Origin: Psychroflexus tropicus DSM 15496
GTDB taxonomy: Bacteria > Bacteroidota > Bacteroidia > Flavobacteriales > Flavobacteriaceae
Direction: 5' to 3'
Length of the DNA: 64,000 nt
Assembly: GCF_000378765.1 (NCBI RefSeq)
Contig: NZ_KB905343.1
Coordinates: 466,630 to 530,629 of the forward strand
Part shown: one piece after another, positions 17,316-26,345 of the stretch
Layout: the number at the start of each line of letters is the position of its first letter
Position numbering within the stretch: the stretch's first letter is position 1
The notes under the pieces: generated by a model
Databases searched by the model: none
The model's input: only the letters and a program-made list of their open reading frames with translations
Told to the model about the DNA's origin: nothing
Program-made: the position numbers and the translations under genes

Positions 17316-19724
17316 CTAATCTTTCCTTAACCAGTCTAAGGCCTCTAGTGCAAAATTGTCACGGGCTTGTATGTAAGCACACTTCTCGACAATTTTTGCA
17401 CCTACTTTACGCTTTTCAAATCCAGCGGTTAGTCCAAAATCAATTCTGGACTGGCTTAGGTCTTTGGCTCTAAGTATGGTTTGGAATAATAGCTGCCTAT
17501 ACACATTGTAGGTTCTTGCATAATTATAATCCATGCCTACTATGGCTGGCGCATAGATAGCATTTGAATTTTTGTAGCAGAACATAACTCCTGCTAATGT
17601 TCGCTCAGTGTCTTTTAAATACAATGAGATAAATTCCCATTGAGGGGATGAATTCATATGCTCAAATAAAGCATAAGGATAACTAAAGGTGTTTAATCCA
17701 ATGTTATTGGCTTTTACAGCTTGGTAAAGTTGAAAGCTTTTGTCCAATTCAGTTTTTGAAAGGTTTTGTTGGATCTGGATTTCAACCTGGTCACGGTAAG
17801 CTTCAATATCATCTCTATAATGCTTTCGTGATCGCTTACTAAGGGTATTTATATATTCCTCTTGAGTGTTCCATTTAAAATTGGAGTATACTGCGGACTC
17901 TGGCATTGCAACTTGTACAAATCCCTTTTTATGCAAAAAGGATTTTATGGACTCATTTTTGGTTGGGAAGTCTCTGAGTATAACATATTGAGCATTTAAG
18001 CGCTTTTCTAATTTTTCTAATTGATCTAAGAATAAATTAAAGGCCTCTTTCCAATAGGGTGAACCTTCACATAGATAAAGATGATCTCCTTCTGTGATCA
18101 TGGAGCCTAAGCAAAGACAGGTGCTGGTATGATAATAAGGTTTATCTTTTCTAATCTTTTCAAGGGCAATGGACACGGATTGTGGCGCAAGCATATCCTC
18201 TTTCCAAATTCCGAAGGAGACAAAAGTGGCGAACACGCATTTTTGGTTCTCATCTTTGACCACAAAATAATAAAATTGATTATTGTGTTCACGATACTTT
18301 TGATCGCTCATGATCTTTTCTAAATCTCTTAACCCATTCCAATCGTAGAAGCCATTCTTTCCTACAGTAGTGTTCCATAATTCAGTTTCGATTTCAGTGA
18401 TAGAAGAGAAACTCTGCAAGTTGAGTTTTGAAGACCTAACCTTAGATCGGTGAGTAGGTTTAGTTCTTTTTCCAAAGGCAAAATTGATGCGTTCCAAGGT
18501 AGTTCCTGTCTCTTCTAAGGCTTTAGGGAACTCTTCAGCTAAAGCATCTGTAAGTGCTTTGATTTCTTCCTTTTGATTATGCCTAGAGATGGTAATTCGC
18601 ATCCCCGTATTCTTTACCGGAACAGCAGGAAAAAAGCCGATGTTGACATAGAAACCTAATCTCATAAGTCTGCTCATGAGATTAAATCCTGTTTCTGGCA
18701 TACCTGCTCCAATATAAAAGACGGGAGAATCATTATCAACGATTATCGGTAAATCTGTTTGGCTAAGACACTGATTGAAATACGAAATACGTTTTGAAAG
18801 TTCATCTTGCAGCGTATAGATCTCATCGCTCAGATGGATTTTTGCAGAGGCTATTGCAGCTCCTACAGACCCAGGTTCCAATTGTACTGAGAAGGTGAGG
18901 GGACCGCCGAAATTTTTGACGCGTTGTTGAATTTCCTTATCCTTACAAACCATTACAGCTCCACTGGCTCCAAAAGTTTTACTCATGGTGCCAAATAAAA
19001 TCACCCGATCTGGTAATTTTTTTAAAATGCTCATGACATAGCCGCTTCCGTGTTTTCCTTTCCAGCTCATACCATGTACATCATCAAAATAGATATGAAG
19101 TTGAGGATATTTATCACAAAGCATCATTAATTCTTCGATTGGAGCATAGTCTCCAAACATAGAATACATGCCATCGGCCATGTACCAAATCTTTTGACAC
19201 CTGGATTGGAGCTTTTTAATCTTATCCTCCAACATGTCTAGGTTATTGTGCCGAATCATTTCAACAGGGACTGATCTCAGTTTTAAAGGAGCAACTGCAC
19301 TTTGCAAACTCCAATGGACCTGGTGGTCCAGGATAACTCCATCTCCATCATTGACAACCGATGGTATAACTCCGAAATGTCCCAGAGTACTGTTTTTTGT
19401 TATGACTATCGGGTGACCGTATATTTCAGTCATCAAACTTTCTAATTCTGCATAAAGCGGATGTGATATATAAGACTTTGAAAGAGGGAATTCTGTTCCG
19501 TAATTTTGAATGGCCTCAATAGCCCCTTGTTTTAATCGCTCATCTTGTTCCAGTCCTAAATAGCCTGTGGTCCCAAAGTGGAAAAGCTTTTTGCCTTTGA
19601 TTTGCACTTGACGACCATTCATATAATCTCCTTCGGCATAAAGATGAATAGCTCCCGATTCTTTTGCATTGGTCATCACTGATACCACAGTATCGAGTAA
19701 GTTGTTGTGTTTAATTTTTGCCAT
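17316..19724 (-). CDS. Fusion of PLP-dependent alpha-oxoamine synthase and GNAT/FemAB-like acyltransferase
   Basis: An 802-aa two-part enzyme. Residues about 40-400 form a fold-type I PLP enzyme of the alpha-oxoamine synthase group (8-amino-7-oxononanoate, 2-amino-3-ketobutyrate and CqsA-like). D214 and H217 in FDDVHG and the PLP lysine K249 in GTMSKTFGASGA are visible. Residues about 430-802 look like a FemAB/BioF2-like GNAT domain (TLSKRSRKHYRDDIEAY ... RIDFGLTAGFEKRKVGAKI). Enzymes of the first class join an amino acid to an acyl thioester; the second part could acylate the product. The natural product is unknown. It is divergent from a STAS-like/AraC pair. Confidence 0.82.
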   Translation of the reverse strand: MAKIKHNNLLDTVVSVMTNAKESGAIHLYAEGDYMNGRQVQIKGKKLFHFGTTGYLGLEQDERLKQGAIEAIQNYGTEFPLSKSYISHPLYAELESLMTEIYGHPIVITKNSTLGHFGVIPSVVNDGDGVILDHQVHWSLQSAVAPLKLRSVPVEMIRHNNLDMLEDKIKKLQSRCQKIWYMADGMYSMFGDYAPIEELMMLCDKYPQLHIYFDDVHGMSWKGKHGSGYVMSILKKLPDRVILFGTMSKTFGASGAVMVCKDKEIQQRVKNFGGPLTFSVQLEPGSVGAAIASAKIHLSDEIYTLQDELSKRISYFNQCLSQTDLPIIVDNDSPVFYIGAGMPETGFNLMSRLMRLGFYVNIGFFPAVPVKNTGMRITISRHNQKEEIKALTDALAEEFPKALEETGTTLERINFAFGKRTKPTHRSKVRSSKLNLQSFSSITEIETELWNTTVGKNGFYDWNGLRDLEKIMSDQKYREHNNQFYYFVVKDENQKCVFATFVSFGIWKEDMLAPQSVSIALEKIRKDKPYYHTSTCLCLGSMITEGDHLYLCEGSPYWKEAFNLFLDQLEKLEKRLNAQYVILRDFPTKNESIKSFLHKKGFVQVAMPESAVYSNFKWNTQEEYINTLSKRSRKHYRDDIEAYRDQVEIQIQQNLSKTELDKSFQLYQAVKANNIGLNTFSYPYALFEHMNSSPQWEFISLYLKDTERTLAGVMFCYKNSNAIYAPAIVGMDYNYARTYNVYRQLLFQTILRAKDLSQSRIDFGLTAGFEKRKVGAKIVEKCAYIQARDNFALEALDWLRKD

Positions 19725-19799
19725 ATTCCTAGAGTTTAGTCTAGTGAAACTATAAAAAGATTCTGTTAGTCAGACGTTTAGATAGAAAATATGCCTAAG

Positions 19800-19828
19800 A
19801 AGTCAAATCTTATATTTTAAAGTCAAAT
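19800..19828. promoter_or_regulatory. Tandem AAGTCAAAT sites in the divergent promoter region
   Basis: AAGTCAAAT or AGTCAAAT occurs at 19800-19808 and 19821-19828, with a third TCAAAT at 19832-19837. The roughly 20-bp period is typical of AraC-type operators. They lie between the synthase fusion and the STAS/AraC genes. Related TCAAATC copies occur at 21266-21272 and 21281-21287, ahead of the MauE-like gene. A link to the AraC regulator encoded at 20329 is inferred. Confidence 0.35.
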
Positions 19829-19937
19829 ACTTTCAAATGCTACCAAAATATGCGGTGTGCCACGATATCTTCATGTATATATTAAGTAATCGTTATTAAT
19901 TTTTTATTTAAATTGTAGAAATAATAGGGGACATTCC

Positions 19938-20306
19938 ATGAAAAGAGGAGAAAAGTATGCACACTTCTGGATAGAAGAGGGCATTCTAAATTTTGTTTAT
20001 AAACCAAATGCTGTAATTGATCTCGAAGCAGCTAAGGCCGTTGTAAAAGCAAGAATTCGTTTTCAAAATGAAATCTCCTATCCTATACTTTGTGACATCA
20101 GACAATTAAAATCAGCAAGCAAGGCCGCCAGAGAATACTTAGCCGAAAGCGGGTGTCTCAAAGCTCTTGCTGTTGCTATTGTAATGGAGAGTGCGTATTC
20201 AGGAACATTATATAAAGCTTATGTCAATATCAGTAATCCCTCAGTACCCACACAGGGATTTAATACCATATCAGAAGCTTTAAATTTCTTAAATCAATTC
20301 AAATAG
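19938..20306 (+). CDS. Small STAS/SpoIIAA-like protein
   Basis: A 122-aa protein with alternating beta and alpha segments: FWIEEGILNFVYKPNAVIDL, then a helix, YPILCDIRQLKSASKAAREY, and a final helix ending in NFLNQFK. This resembles a small STAS/SpoIIAA-like fold seen often in Bacteroidota beside regulators. It lies 22 bp ahead of the PAS-AraC gene, suggesting an operon and a role in signalling through it. TAAATTG near 19909-19915 is a weak -7 candidate. No catalytic residues are visible. Confidence 0.6.
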   Translation: MKRGEKYAHFWIEEGILNFVYKPNAVIDLEAAKAVVKARIRFQNEISYPILCDIRQLKSASKAAREYLAESGCLKALAVAIVMESAYSGTLYKAYVNISNPSVPTQGFNTISEALNFLNQFK

Positions 20307-20328
20307 ACTCCTTTAAACTTATGCAGTT

Positions 20329-21243
20329 ATGTCTACAACTGATTTTAAAACTAGAGTTCATCAAATTTTAGAGTTCATAACTGAAATCACTCTTGGCAAT
20401 TATACGTATACGTTACCCCTAAGAAACCAAAAAGATGAATTAGAACAAATAGCAGTATCTCTGAATACGATGGTTGAAGAAATTGATACAGCAGTTCATC
20501 AAATTAACCATGAAAAAAGCAAAGAGGTTATAGAAAATATAGTTTTTAACCTCGATTGTAACTTTCACATCACCTCTTATTCCACTAATATCAAAGATAT
20601 TCTTGGGTACTCTGATCTGGAGATTTTAAATAGGCCTGTCAAATTTTTAATCAACGGCGACTCCAATTTACCTGAAGACTTGCAAGACCTTTTAGAACAT
20701 ACCTTAGAGAGCGAACCTCCATTCAGAGTTGAGTTTAAGCACCGTGATGGCCTTCAATGGAGTGGCTTAGGACGACTTTATGTAATGGTGACCGAAGGTA
20801 AGAAAACATATAGCTTATCAGTGTTTAAGACTATTTATACCCATGATAAGTTCAATTTAGGCTTAAGTAATAAGCCCCGTTCGTCTACTTTTCCTAGTGA
20901 ATACCGAAGTTTGTTATTGCAAGACCAACGGATTTTGGTGAGAAAACTGCATCAGTATGTTATGGAACGCCTGGACAGGCCTTTACCGAAAATATCTATC
21001 ATTGGCAGAGAAATAGGCTGTAGTGTCAGCAAGATTAAGACCATTTTCAAACGCTTTTATGGAGATACTATATATGCTTACCATAGAAAAAAACGCTTAG
21101 AAAAAGCCCGAACTTTAATTGAAGATACAAGTACGCCCCTAAATGAAATTTCAGAAGAATGTGGGTTCTTAAGTCAGGCGCATTTTTCGAGAACATTCAA
21201 AAAAATGTACGGTTTACCTCCTTCTCAAATCAGAAAGTTTTAA
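20329..21243 (+). CDS. PAS-domain AraC-family transcription regulator
   Basis: A 304-aa regulator. Residues about 10-65 look like a HAMP-type linker (LEQIAVSLNTMVEEIDTAV). A PAS domain runs from about 70 to 175 (ENIVFNLDCNFHITSYSTNI ... DILGYSDLEILNRPV). A C-terminal AraC HTH lies at about 205-304 (KTIFKRFYGDTIYAYHRKKR ... EISEECGFLSQAHFSRTF). No transmembrane helix is present, so the signal is sensed in the cytosol. The STAS-like gene precedes it and a MauE-like gene follows after 91 bp. It may control the divergent synthase gene and the downstream secretion and import genes. Confidence 0.82.
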   Translation: MSTTDFKTRVHQILEFITEITLGNYTYTLPLRNQKDELEQIAVSLNTMVEEIDTAVHQINHEKSKEVIENIVFNLDCNFHITSYSTNIKDILGYSDLEILNRPVKFLINGDSNLPEDLQDLLEHTLESEPPFRVEFKHRDGLQWSGLGRLYVMVTEGKKTYSLSVFKTIYTHDKFNLGLSNKPRSSTFPSEYRSLLLQDQRILVRKLHQYVMERLDRPLPKISIIGREIGCSVSKIKTIFKRFYGDTIYAYHRKKRLEKARTLIEDTSTPLNEISEECGFLSQAHFSRTFKKMYGLPPSQIRKF

Positions 21244-21334
21244 ACAAAAACCTCTCAGGATAAATTCAAATCCTTTAAAATCAAATCAAAAGCTATTAAA
21301 AGTTTAACCTTTATGCTCTCGAAATAGGGCATCA

Positions 21335-21772
21335 ATGAAATTTAAAGGCTACATATATCAATTTATCAGGTTCGCATTTATCGTGTTGATGTTTTATGCA
21401 GCTATCCATAAATTGATGGATTTTACTCAATTCTACAATGATCTTTTAAATAGTCCATTATTTGGAAATAAACACCTAGCTCGATTCGTTTCAGCTTTCG
21501 TTCCTATTGTAGAATTGGCGATTGCTGGGCTTTTGATATCTGCAAAGTATAAAGAATTTGCGATGTATTTAGTCTCTGGTCTCATGCTTCTTTTCTCGCT
21601 TTACATCATCTGGATCATGAAGTTCAGTGCGGATATGCCTTGTTCTTGTGGCGGAATCATTAATAATTTGACCTGGCAGGAGCATCTCCTTTTTAATACG
21701 GGATTTCTACTTTTAGGAATTCTTGGAATTTACATTCAAACTAAAAAGCAAAGGAAGTTTTATAAAGAATAG
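21335..21772 (+). CDS. MauE/DoxX-like redox-associated membrane protein
   Basis: A 145-aa inner-membrane protein with four hydrophobic helices (about 10-28, 48-66, 73-95 and 115-134). The motif MPCSCGGIINNLTW between helices 3 and 4 contains a CxCGG. MauE-like proteins handle thiol redox or heme/quinone maturation and often accompany exported cysteine proteins. Directly downstream is a small exported protein with two cysteines, so disulfide handling of that product is a fair inference. The stop codon lies in a 16-bp palindrome. Confidence 0.75.
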   Translation: MKFKGYIYQFIRFAFIVLMFYAAIHKLMDFTQFYNDLLNSPLFGNKHLARFVSAFVPIVELAIAGLLISAKYKEFAMYLVSGLMLLFSLYIIWIMKFSADMPCSCGGIINNLTWQEHLLFNTGFLLLGILGIYIQTKKQRKFYKE

Positions 21773-21786
21773 TATTGCGCAATACT
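21771..21786. repeat. Perfect 16-bp palindrome between the MauE-like and DUF6520 genes
   Basis: AGTATTGCGCAATACT is fully self-complementary and overlaps the last two bases of the MauE-like stop codon. There is no T run, so it is not a classic terminator. It may be an operator or an RNA hairpin that separates expression of the membrane protein from that of the small secreted protein. Confidence 0.5.
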
Positions 21787-21844
21787 TAGAGCGCCTAAAG
21801 CCTTAAAGTAAGGTCTAGGCATATTGTTTAATTTAAATTTAATT

Positions 21845-22132
21845 ATGATGAAAAATTCAAAATTTTTAATGCCCATGTTGGCATTCGTAATGGCCATAGG
21901 AATGGCATTTGCTAATACAGCAAATGAGCAGTCTTCTGGATGGATCAATTTAAATGGCGTTGCTACTCAATTGAGTACCGACCCATGTCAAGGCCAGGGT
22001 GACACCTGTAAAGTAATTTTTGAGGGGGACGACGAAGAACGAGTTTTCCAGGTTTACACCAATCAAGGTTTACAGGTACCTAAAGCTTCAGGCATAACGA
22101 ATCCTTATTTAATACCAGGAATGCCGCAGTAA
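21845..22132 (+). CDS. Small exported DUF6520-type protein
   Basis: A 95-aa protein from ATG 21845 (or 21848). A signal peptide, MKNSKFLMPMLAFVMAIGMAF, is cleaved near AFA|NTANE. The mature part is about 70 residues with two cysteines in STDPCQGQGDTCKV. The start and composition match the DUF6520 family found beside MauE-like and SusC/SusD genes in Bacteroidota; its function is not established. An upstream TTG frame start at 21824 is disfavoured. A strong terminator follows, so it ends the plus-strand unit. Confidence 0.72.
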   Translation: MMKNSKFLMPMLAFVMAIGMAFANTANEQSSGWINLNGVATQLSTDPCQGQGDTCKVIFEGDDEERVFQVYTNQGLQVPKASGITNPYLIPGMPQ

Positions 22133-22140
22133 TTTGAGTT

Positions 22141-22168
22141 AAGCCCCGAGTCATCGGGGCTTTTTTTT
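22141..22168. terminator. Strong terminator shared by convergent genes
   Basis: A perfect stem, AAGCCCCGA (22141-22149) with TCGGGGCTT (22154-22162), is followed by TTTTTT. It ends the DUF6520 transcript and lies 10 bp from the stop of the convergent M16 peptidase gene. Confidence 0.9.
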
Positions 22169-22177
22169 GTTTTTGAA

Positions 22178-24937
22178 TTAAGGTAAAGCGACAATCTCTT
22201 TTTTGTTAGCCTTTGTAAACATCTCTTTTGCAAGGGTCTTTATATCCTTAGGGCGAATAGATTCAATAAAATTCTCCACTTCACTTTTCTGAGGTGGTAT
22301 TGTATTAAATTGATAGTAGTCATGAATTATACCTAAAGTTTTGACCGGATTTTGTTCCCAGCTATTGATGTATTTAGGACGTATGCTGCTGATTTTTATT
22401 TTATCCAACTGTTCTTCACTCAATTCTTTTCTTTTTAAGTCTCTAATAATTTTATCTACTTCATTTGAAACCTCCTCAACTTGTTCTTCTAACGTCGGAA
22501 TAAAGACAGAAATATTAGCCTGTTCAGATACTTTTTGGTAGTAATAGGAAGCTTTCCAGTAATACATCGCTTTGTTTTCGACATACCTAATTTCAAATAG
22601 TCTATCGCTCAATGCCTTTTTTAAGATTTCAATTTTTAGTCGGTTTTTCCAGTCAGATGGATCTGAACGTTTGATGTATTTTAAAGCTAGCATGGCATTG
22701 GCGTTGGGAATGGATGACACTTTGATTGTTTTAGTAGGTCTCCTTTGCTTGGATGAACTCGTGGATGTTAAGTTTTTTGAAACTCGTTCTTTATTATTGG
22801 GTCCAACAAAGCGTTTTGTGATGTAAGGAAGAAGTTGTTCTGCTTTATAGGAACTACTTATCAAAATGGTAAAATCCTCTGAGTTACCAAAAATCATATC
22901 ATAGACATGATAGGCATTTTGCATAGTGATTTTTTTAGAAGCCTTATATTTTTCATGAACCCCAAGTCTTTTCCTCGGTAGTTTTAAAATTTTATTCACC
23001 CGTGCTCTGGTGTCAGAAAAACTTCTGTCAATGCCTGGATTTAAATAGCTTCTCCATTGGTTAAGTTGCCAATCTTTAAAAGCTAAACTATCCTTTCTAG
23101 GTGAGTCTATGTAATCCTGAAGTAAATCAAAAAAAACAGATAGATTCTGACTACCCAATTTTCCTTTTATTCCGCTTTCGGTTTCCGTGACATAAGGAGC
23201 TATCTTTTGAATGGAATTTATAGTCATGACCTCTTTCAATTCGTACTTATTCAATTGACCTACCCCAGCATTTTGAATGACCTTTGGAGCAAGCATTGCT
23301 TCATAATAATTTTCAGGATCTACATCATTAGCTCCAAAATCCTGAAATGCATGAAATTCTAAGAACTCTCTTTCCTGATCTAAAAATTCTTTGATAATCA
23401 CTTTCTGTCCATTGGCAAATTCGAAAACTCTGGATCCCAAAGGATCTTTTTCTAATTCCTTATAATCAGTTTGTTGGTTTTGTTTCTTCGTAAGAAAATT
23501 CGGATCGTATTGAGTTAGCCATGCTTTTGTTTTTTCTTTCCAATAGGCTTCACCAAAGTCAGAAGAGAAGGGTGCAATGACTAAAAAATCTTTTGTAGGC
23601 TGATCTAGTAATCTTCTTAAAGCTCTATTGAAGTCCTCCATACTAAACTTTTGCCACCAAGCTAAGAGTTCTTTTTTTTCTTTTGCACTTAAAGATTTAC
23701 CCAAACTCTTATTTTCGAGAAAATCTTGCCATCCTTTTGAAGATTTAGGCTCTGAAAGGTTTAAAGCCTCAAGCTTTTGGTTATGTATCTTAGACCACTC
23801 TTTTTTTGAAATTCCTTGATATTTAAGGAGATTCAACAACTTAAACGTTTTCTGTATTGATTTTTCTTCTTCACCCAATACGGATTTTATTGTAATATCA
23901 AGTACTGGAAAGTCAACATAACGTCTTACTACTGTTCTTGTTGGTGAATTGTAGGAATCAAGATGTTTCCAAAAAAAGTTACCAATGGTTTGATTTAATA
24001 TAGGTTTTAAATATTCCCATTGGCTCTCAGATAACTTAGATTTACTTAGGTCCTCCTTCTTAAATAGATGTATTTTAACTTCAGATCTGAACTCTGGATC
24101 TTTGATTTGATTATCGATGGCCATAAATTTTGGAGGGCCAGTGGAGAGTGTTTCTTTACAAATTTTCGTCTGAATAGGTTCAGACTTATTTGAGGTTGAA
24201 AATTTTTTTCGTATTTCAGTTCTAATATGATTTAGATCATCTATTTCACCAACGACCACTAAAGTGCTTAGTTCTGGTCTGTACCACTTTTTTATAAAAT
24301 CTTTCGCTTCCGAAATCTTAAAATTTTGGATATGTGACCACATTAAATCTGGTATAATGGGGGTAGCAACGCATTCTGAAAATTTAGTTCTTATCATATG
24401 GTCTTGAAAAGTGCTAAGTCCAAAATATACTTTTGCTCCTTCTTGATAAAGTGCTCCTTTCTCTGCTTCAAAGTTTTCTTTAGTCGGAAATAACTCACCA
24501 AACAAAGTCTCTTTTAAAAAGGTTAAGCCTTGATCTTGGAGAAAAGCATTGGAAGCAGGAAAATAAAAGTAAAAACTCGTATACTTATGACCTGTGGATC
24601 CACCATAGTTAAATGATTTCGACCTGATTGCCTCTTCCAGTTTTCCATTTTCATTATAGGCTTTGGTACGAAAAGCTGTAAAGGGAAGGTGTTCTATAAA
24701 GTGAGCAAAATCAAATTCATCTTTTTTTTGTCGATTAGATCCAGATCTTATATGTATATCCATATAGATTTGACCATTAGCCTTATTCATTGGCTTTATA
24801 TAGTAAGTAAAGCCGTTATCTAGGGTATCCATAATAACAGGGGCATCGGCTTGACTAAAACTTAGACTGAATTTAAAAGAGAGGAGTAGTATAAGTAGTA
24901 GTTTCATAATTATTTTATTGTGTTTAGTAACCTTCAT
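22178..24937 (-). CDS. Exported M16 (pitrilysin/insulinase) metallopeptidase
   Basis: A 919-aa zinc peptidase with a signal peptide (KLLLILLLSFKFSLSFSQ), so periplasmic or surface-exposed. The inverted zinc motif HxxEH is AHFIEHLPF near residues 82-90, and a downstream Glu in EKGALYQEG fits the third ligand. Length is that of fused two-domain M16 enzymes, with the second, non-catalytic half from about residue 500. It overlaps susD by 14 bp in an operon susC-susD-M16. Family enzymes cut short unfolded peptides in a closed chamber, so the operon probably imports and digests peptides. Confidence 0.9.
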   Translation of the reverse strand: MKVTKHNKIIMKLLLILLLSFKFSLSFSQADAPVIMDTLDNGFTYYIKPMNKANGQIYMDIHIRSGSNRQKKDEFDFAHFIEHLPFTAFRTKAYNENGKLEEAIRSKSFNYGGSTGHKYTSFYFYFPASNAFLQDQGLTFLKETLFGELFPTKENFEAEKGALYQEGAKVYFGLSTFQDHMIRTKFSECVATPIIPDLMWSHIQNFKISEAKDFIKKWYRPELSTLVVVGEIDDLNHIRTEIRKKFSTSNKSEPIQTKICKETLSTGPPKFMAIDNQIKDPEFRSEVKIHLFKKEDLSKSKLSESQWEYLKPILNQTIGNFFWKHLDSYNSPTRTVVRRYVDFPVLDITIKSVLGEEEKSIQKTFKLLNLLKYQGISKKEWSKIHNQKLEALNLSEPKSSKGWQDFLENKSLGKSLSAKEKKELLAWWQKFSMEDFNRALRRLLDQPTKDFLVIAPFSSDFGEAYWKEKTKAWLTQYDPNFLTKKQNQQTDYKELEKDPLGSRVFEFANGQKVIIKEFLDQEREFLEFHAFQDFGANDVDPENYYEAMLAPKVIQNAGVGQLNKYELKEVMTINSIQKIAPYVTETESGIKGKLGSQNLSVFFDLLQDYIDSPRKDSLAFKDWQLNQWRSYLNPGIDRSFSDTRARVNKILKLPRKRLGVHEKYKASKKITMQNAYHVYDMIFGNSEDFTILISSSYKAEQLLPYITKRFVGPNNKERVSKNLTSTSSSKQRRPTKTIKVSSIPNANAMLALKYIKRSDPSDWKNRLKIEILKKALSDRLFEIRYVENKAMYYWKASYYYQKVSEQANISVFIPTLEEQVEEVSNEVDKIIRDLKRKELSEEQLDKIKISSIRPKYINSWEQNPVKTLGIIHDYYQFNTIPPQKSEVENFIESIRPKDIKTLAKEMFTKANKKEIVALP

Positions 24938-26333
24938 TTTGTTCTAGATTTGGGTTTTTCATACGTTCAACTTCTGGGATGGGGTAAAAAATATCTGTGG
25001 GATTCCAGAGTGGTTTTTTGACAGATAAGACTTCGTTTACGGTTTGGGTTCGCTTAAGATCCAACCACCGATGTCCCCATTCAGCAAAGAATTCTTTCCT
25101 TCTTTCTGTGAGTATCAATTCTATTAATTCATTTTCAGAAAGGCCTGGATTAGTTTCAGACACCAAATCAATCTCAGATCTTTGGCGTATTTGATCTAAA
25201 TCTTCAATTGCTCCCGATAGATTTCCTTGTTTAGCTCTCGCTTCAGATCGAATTAGATATTGTTCTGCCAATCGAAATACAGTAGAGTATTCCGTGATAT
25301 CCCCACCTGAGTTATCAAATTGAATTTTGTATTTAAAAGGAAAGTTATAGTCTCTGGTTTCATCGCTAAAAGTACCAACCCAATTGATAAATCTTAAGTC
25401 ATTTTCCTCCCAGATGTCCATGAAATCATCTGATAATTCTACGGGACTGCTATTAGCGAAAATGATGACAAACAAATTTCCTTCTCTTGTATGGCTAAAT
25501 GTACCTCCCCAGCCTTCGGGAGAAATTTGCCAAAGGGCTTCTATGCTGTTGATAAGGAAAACATCATCTAAATCTTCATTTAAATTATACAAGTTACTCG
25601 ATGAAATGACTTGTGAACTATATTGTTCTGCCTGTACCCAGTTCTCTTGATATAAATGTACCCTCGCCAGTAAGGCCCTCACGACAGACGAGTTTATATA
25701 CTTACGGCTATCTTCTGGATAATTTTCATCTGTAAGTTCAAGAGCATCATTGAGATCAATTAAGATTTGAGCATTTACATTTTCAGGTGAGGCATTCGCT
25801 AGTTGTGCGTTGATTTGATAATCGGTATCTAAAACCAGGGGTACATTTTCGTAAAGATGGACTAGGTAGAAATAGGTGAATGCTCTTATAAATTTGGATT
25901 CACCTATAAGTCGATTTCGAGTTTCATCGTCTAAACTAGTAGAATTTTCAGCACCTTGTATGAGTGAGTTAGCCATATAAATGGTACTATAAGCACCAGA
26001 CCAAAGACTAAGATTGTAATCATTTTGAGGTAATACCTCGTTTTCTGAAAATTCAATCATATCTGGAATTGGATTGGTGATTTCAAAATTGTCGCCAGAT
26101 AAGCCTGATAAAAAAGTGACAGACCTATTTCCGCCAGCCGCAAAGGAGGTGTTAAAAAGTTGACTATATAACCCATCCAAAGCACTTAATGCTGATCGAT
26201 TATTCGTGAATAAAGTCTCTCCTGTAATTCTATCGTTTGGAACGTCAACTTCTACAAAGGATTCGCAGGAAGCTAAAAAACTTACTAAACCCAGTAAATA
26301 AATCGCTTTTATGAGTGTTTTGTTTTTAAACAT
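24924..26333 (-). CDS. SusD/RagB-family outer-membrane lipoprotein
   Basis: A 469-aa SusD-like surface lipoprotein. The lipobox is visible as SFLASC. Typical elements follow: an early TPR-like helical region, RALLARVHLYQENWVQAE, and the C-terminal LTERRKEFFAEWGHRWLDLKR signature. It forms the lid of the SusC channel. It is 12 bp downstream of susC and overlaps the M16 gene. The ligand cannot be read from the sequence; the peptidase partner suggests peptides over glycans. Confidence 0.93.
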   Translation of the reverse strand: MFKNKTLIKAIYLLGLVSFLASCESFVEVDVPNDRITGETLFTNNRSALSALDGLYSQLFNTSFAAGGNRSVTFLSGLSGDNFEITNPIPDMIEFSENEVLPQNDYNLSLWSGAYSTIYMANSLIQGAENSTSLDDETRNRLIGESKFIRAFTYFYLVHLYENVPLVLDTDYQINAQLANASPENVNAQILIDLNDALELTDENYPEDSRKYINSSVVRALLARVHLYQENWVQAEQYSSQVISSSNLYNLNEDLDDVFLINSIEALWQISPEGWGGTFSHTREGNLFVIIFANSSPVELSDDFMDIWEENDLRFINWVGTFSDETRDYNFPFKYKIQFDNSGGDITEYSTVFRLAEQYLIRSEARAKQGNLSGAIEDLDQIRQRSEIDLVSETNPGLSENELIELILTERRKEFFAEWGHRWLDLKRTQTVNEVLSVKKPLWNPTDIFYPIPEVERMKNPNLEQNEGY

Positions 26334-26345
26334 AATTCTGATTTT

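Noticed and set aside
18129-18323. Plus-strand frames opposite the synthase fusion, tra and SusC genes
   Set aside because: They lie entirely antisense to well-supported genes and show no domain or start signal.
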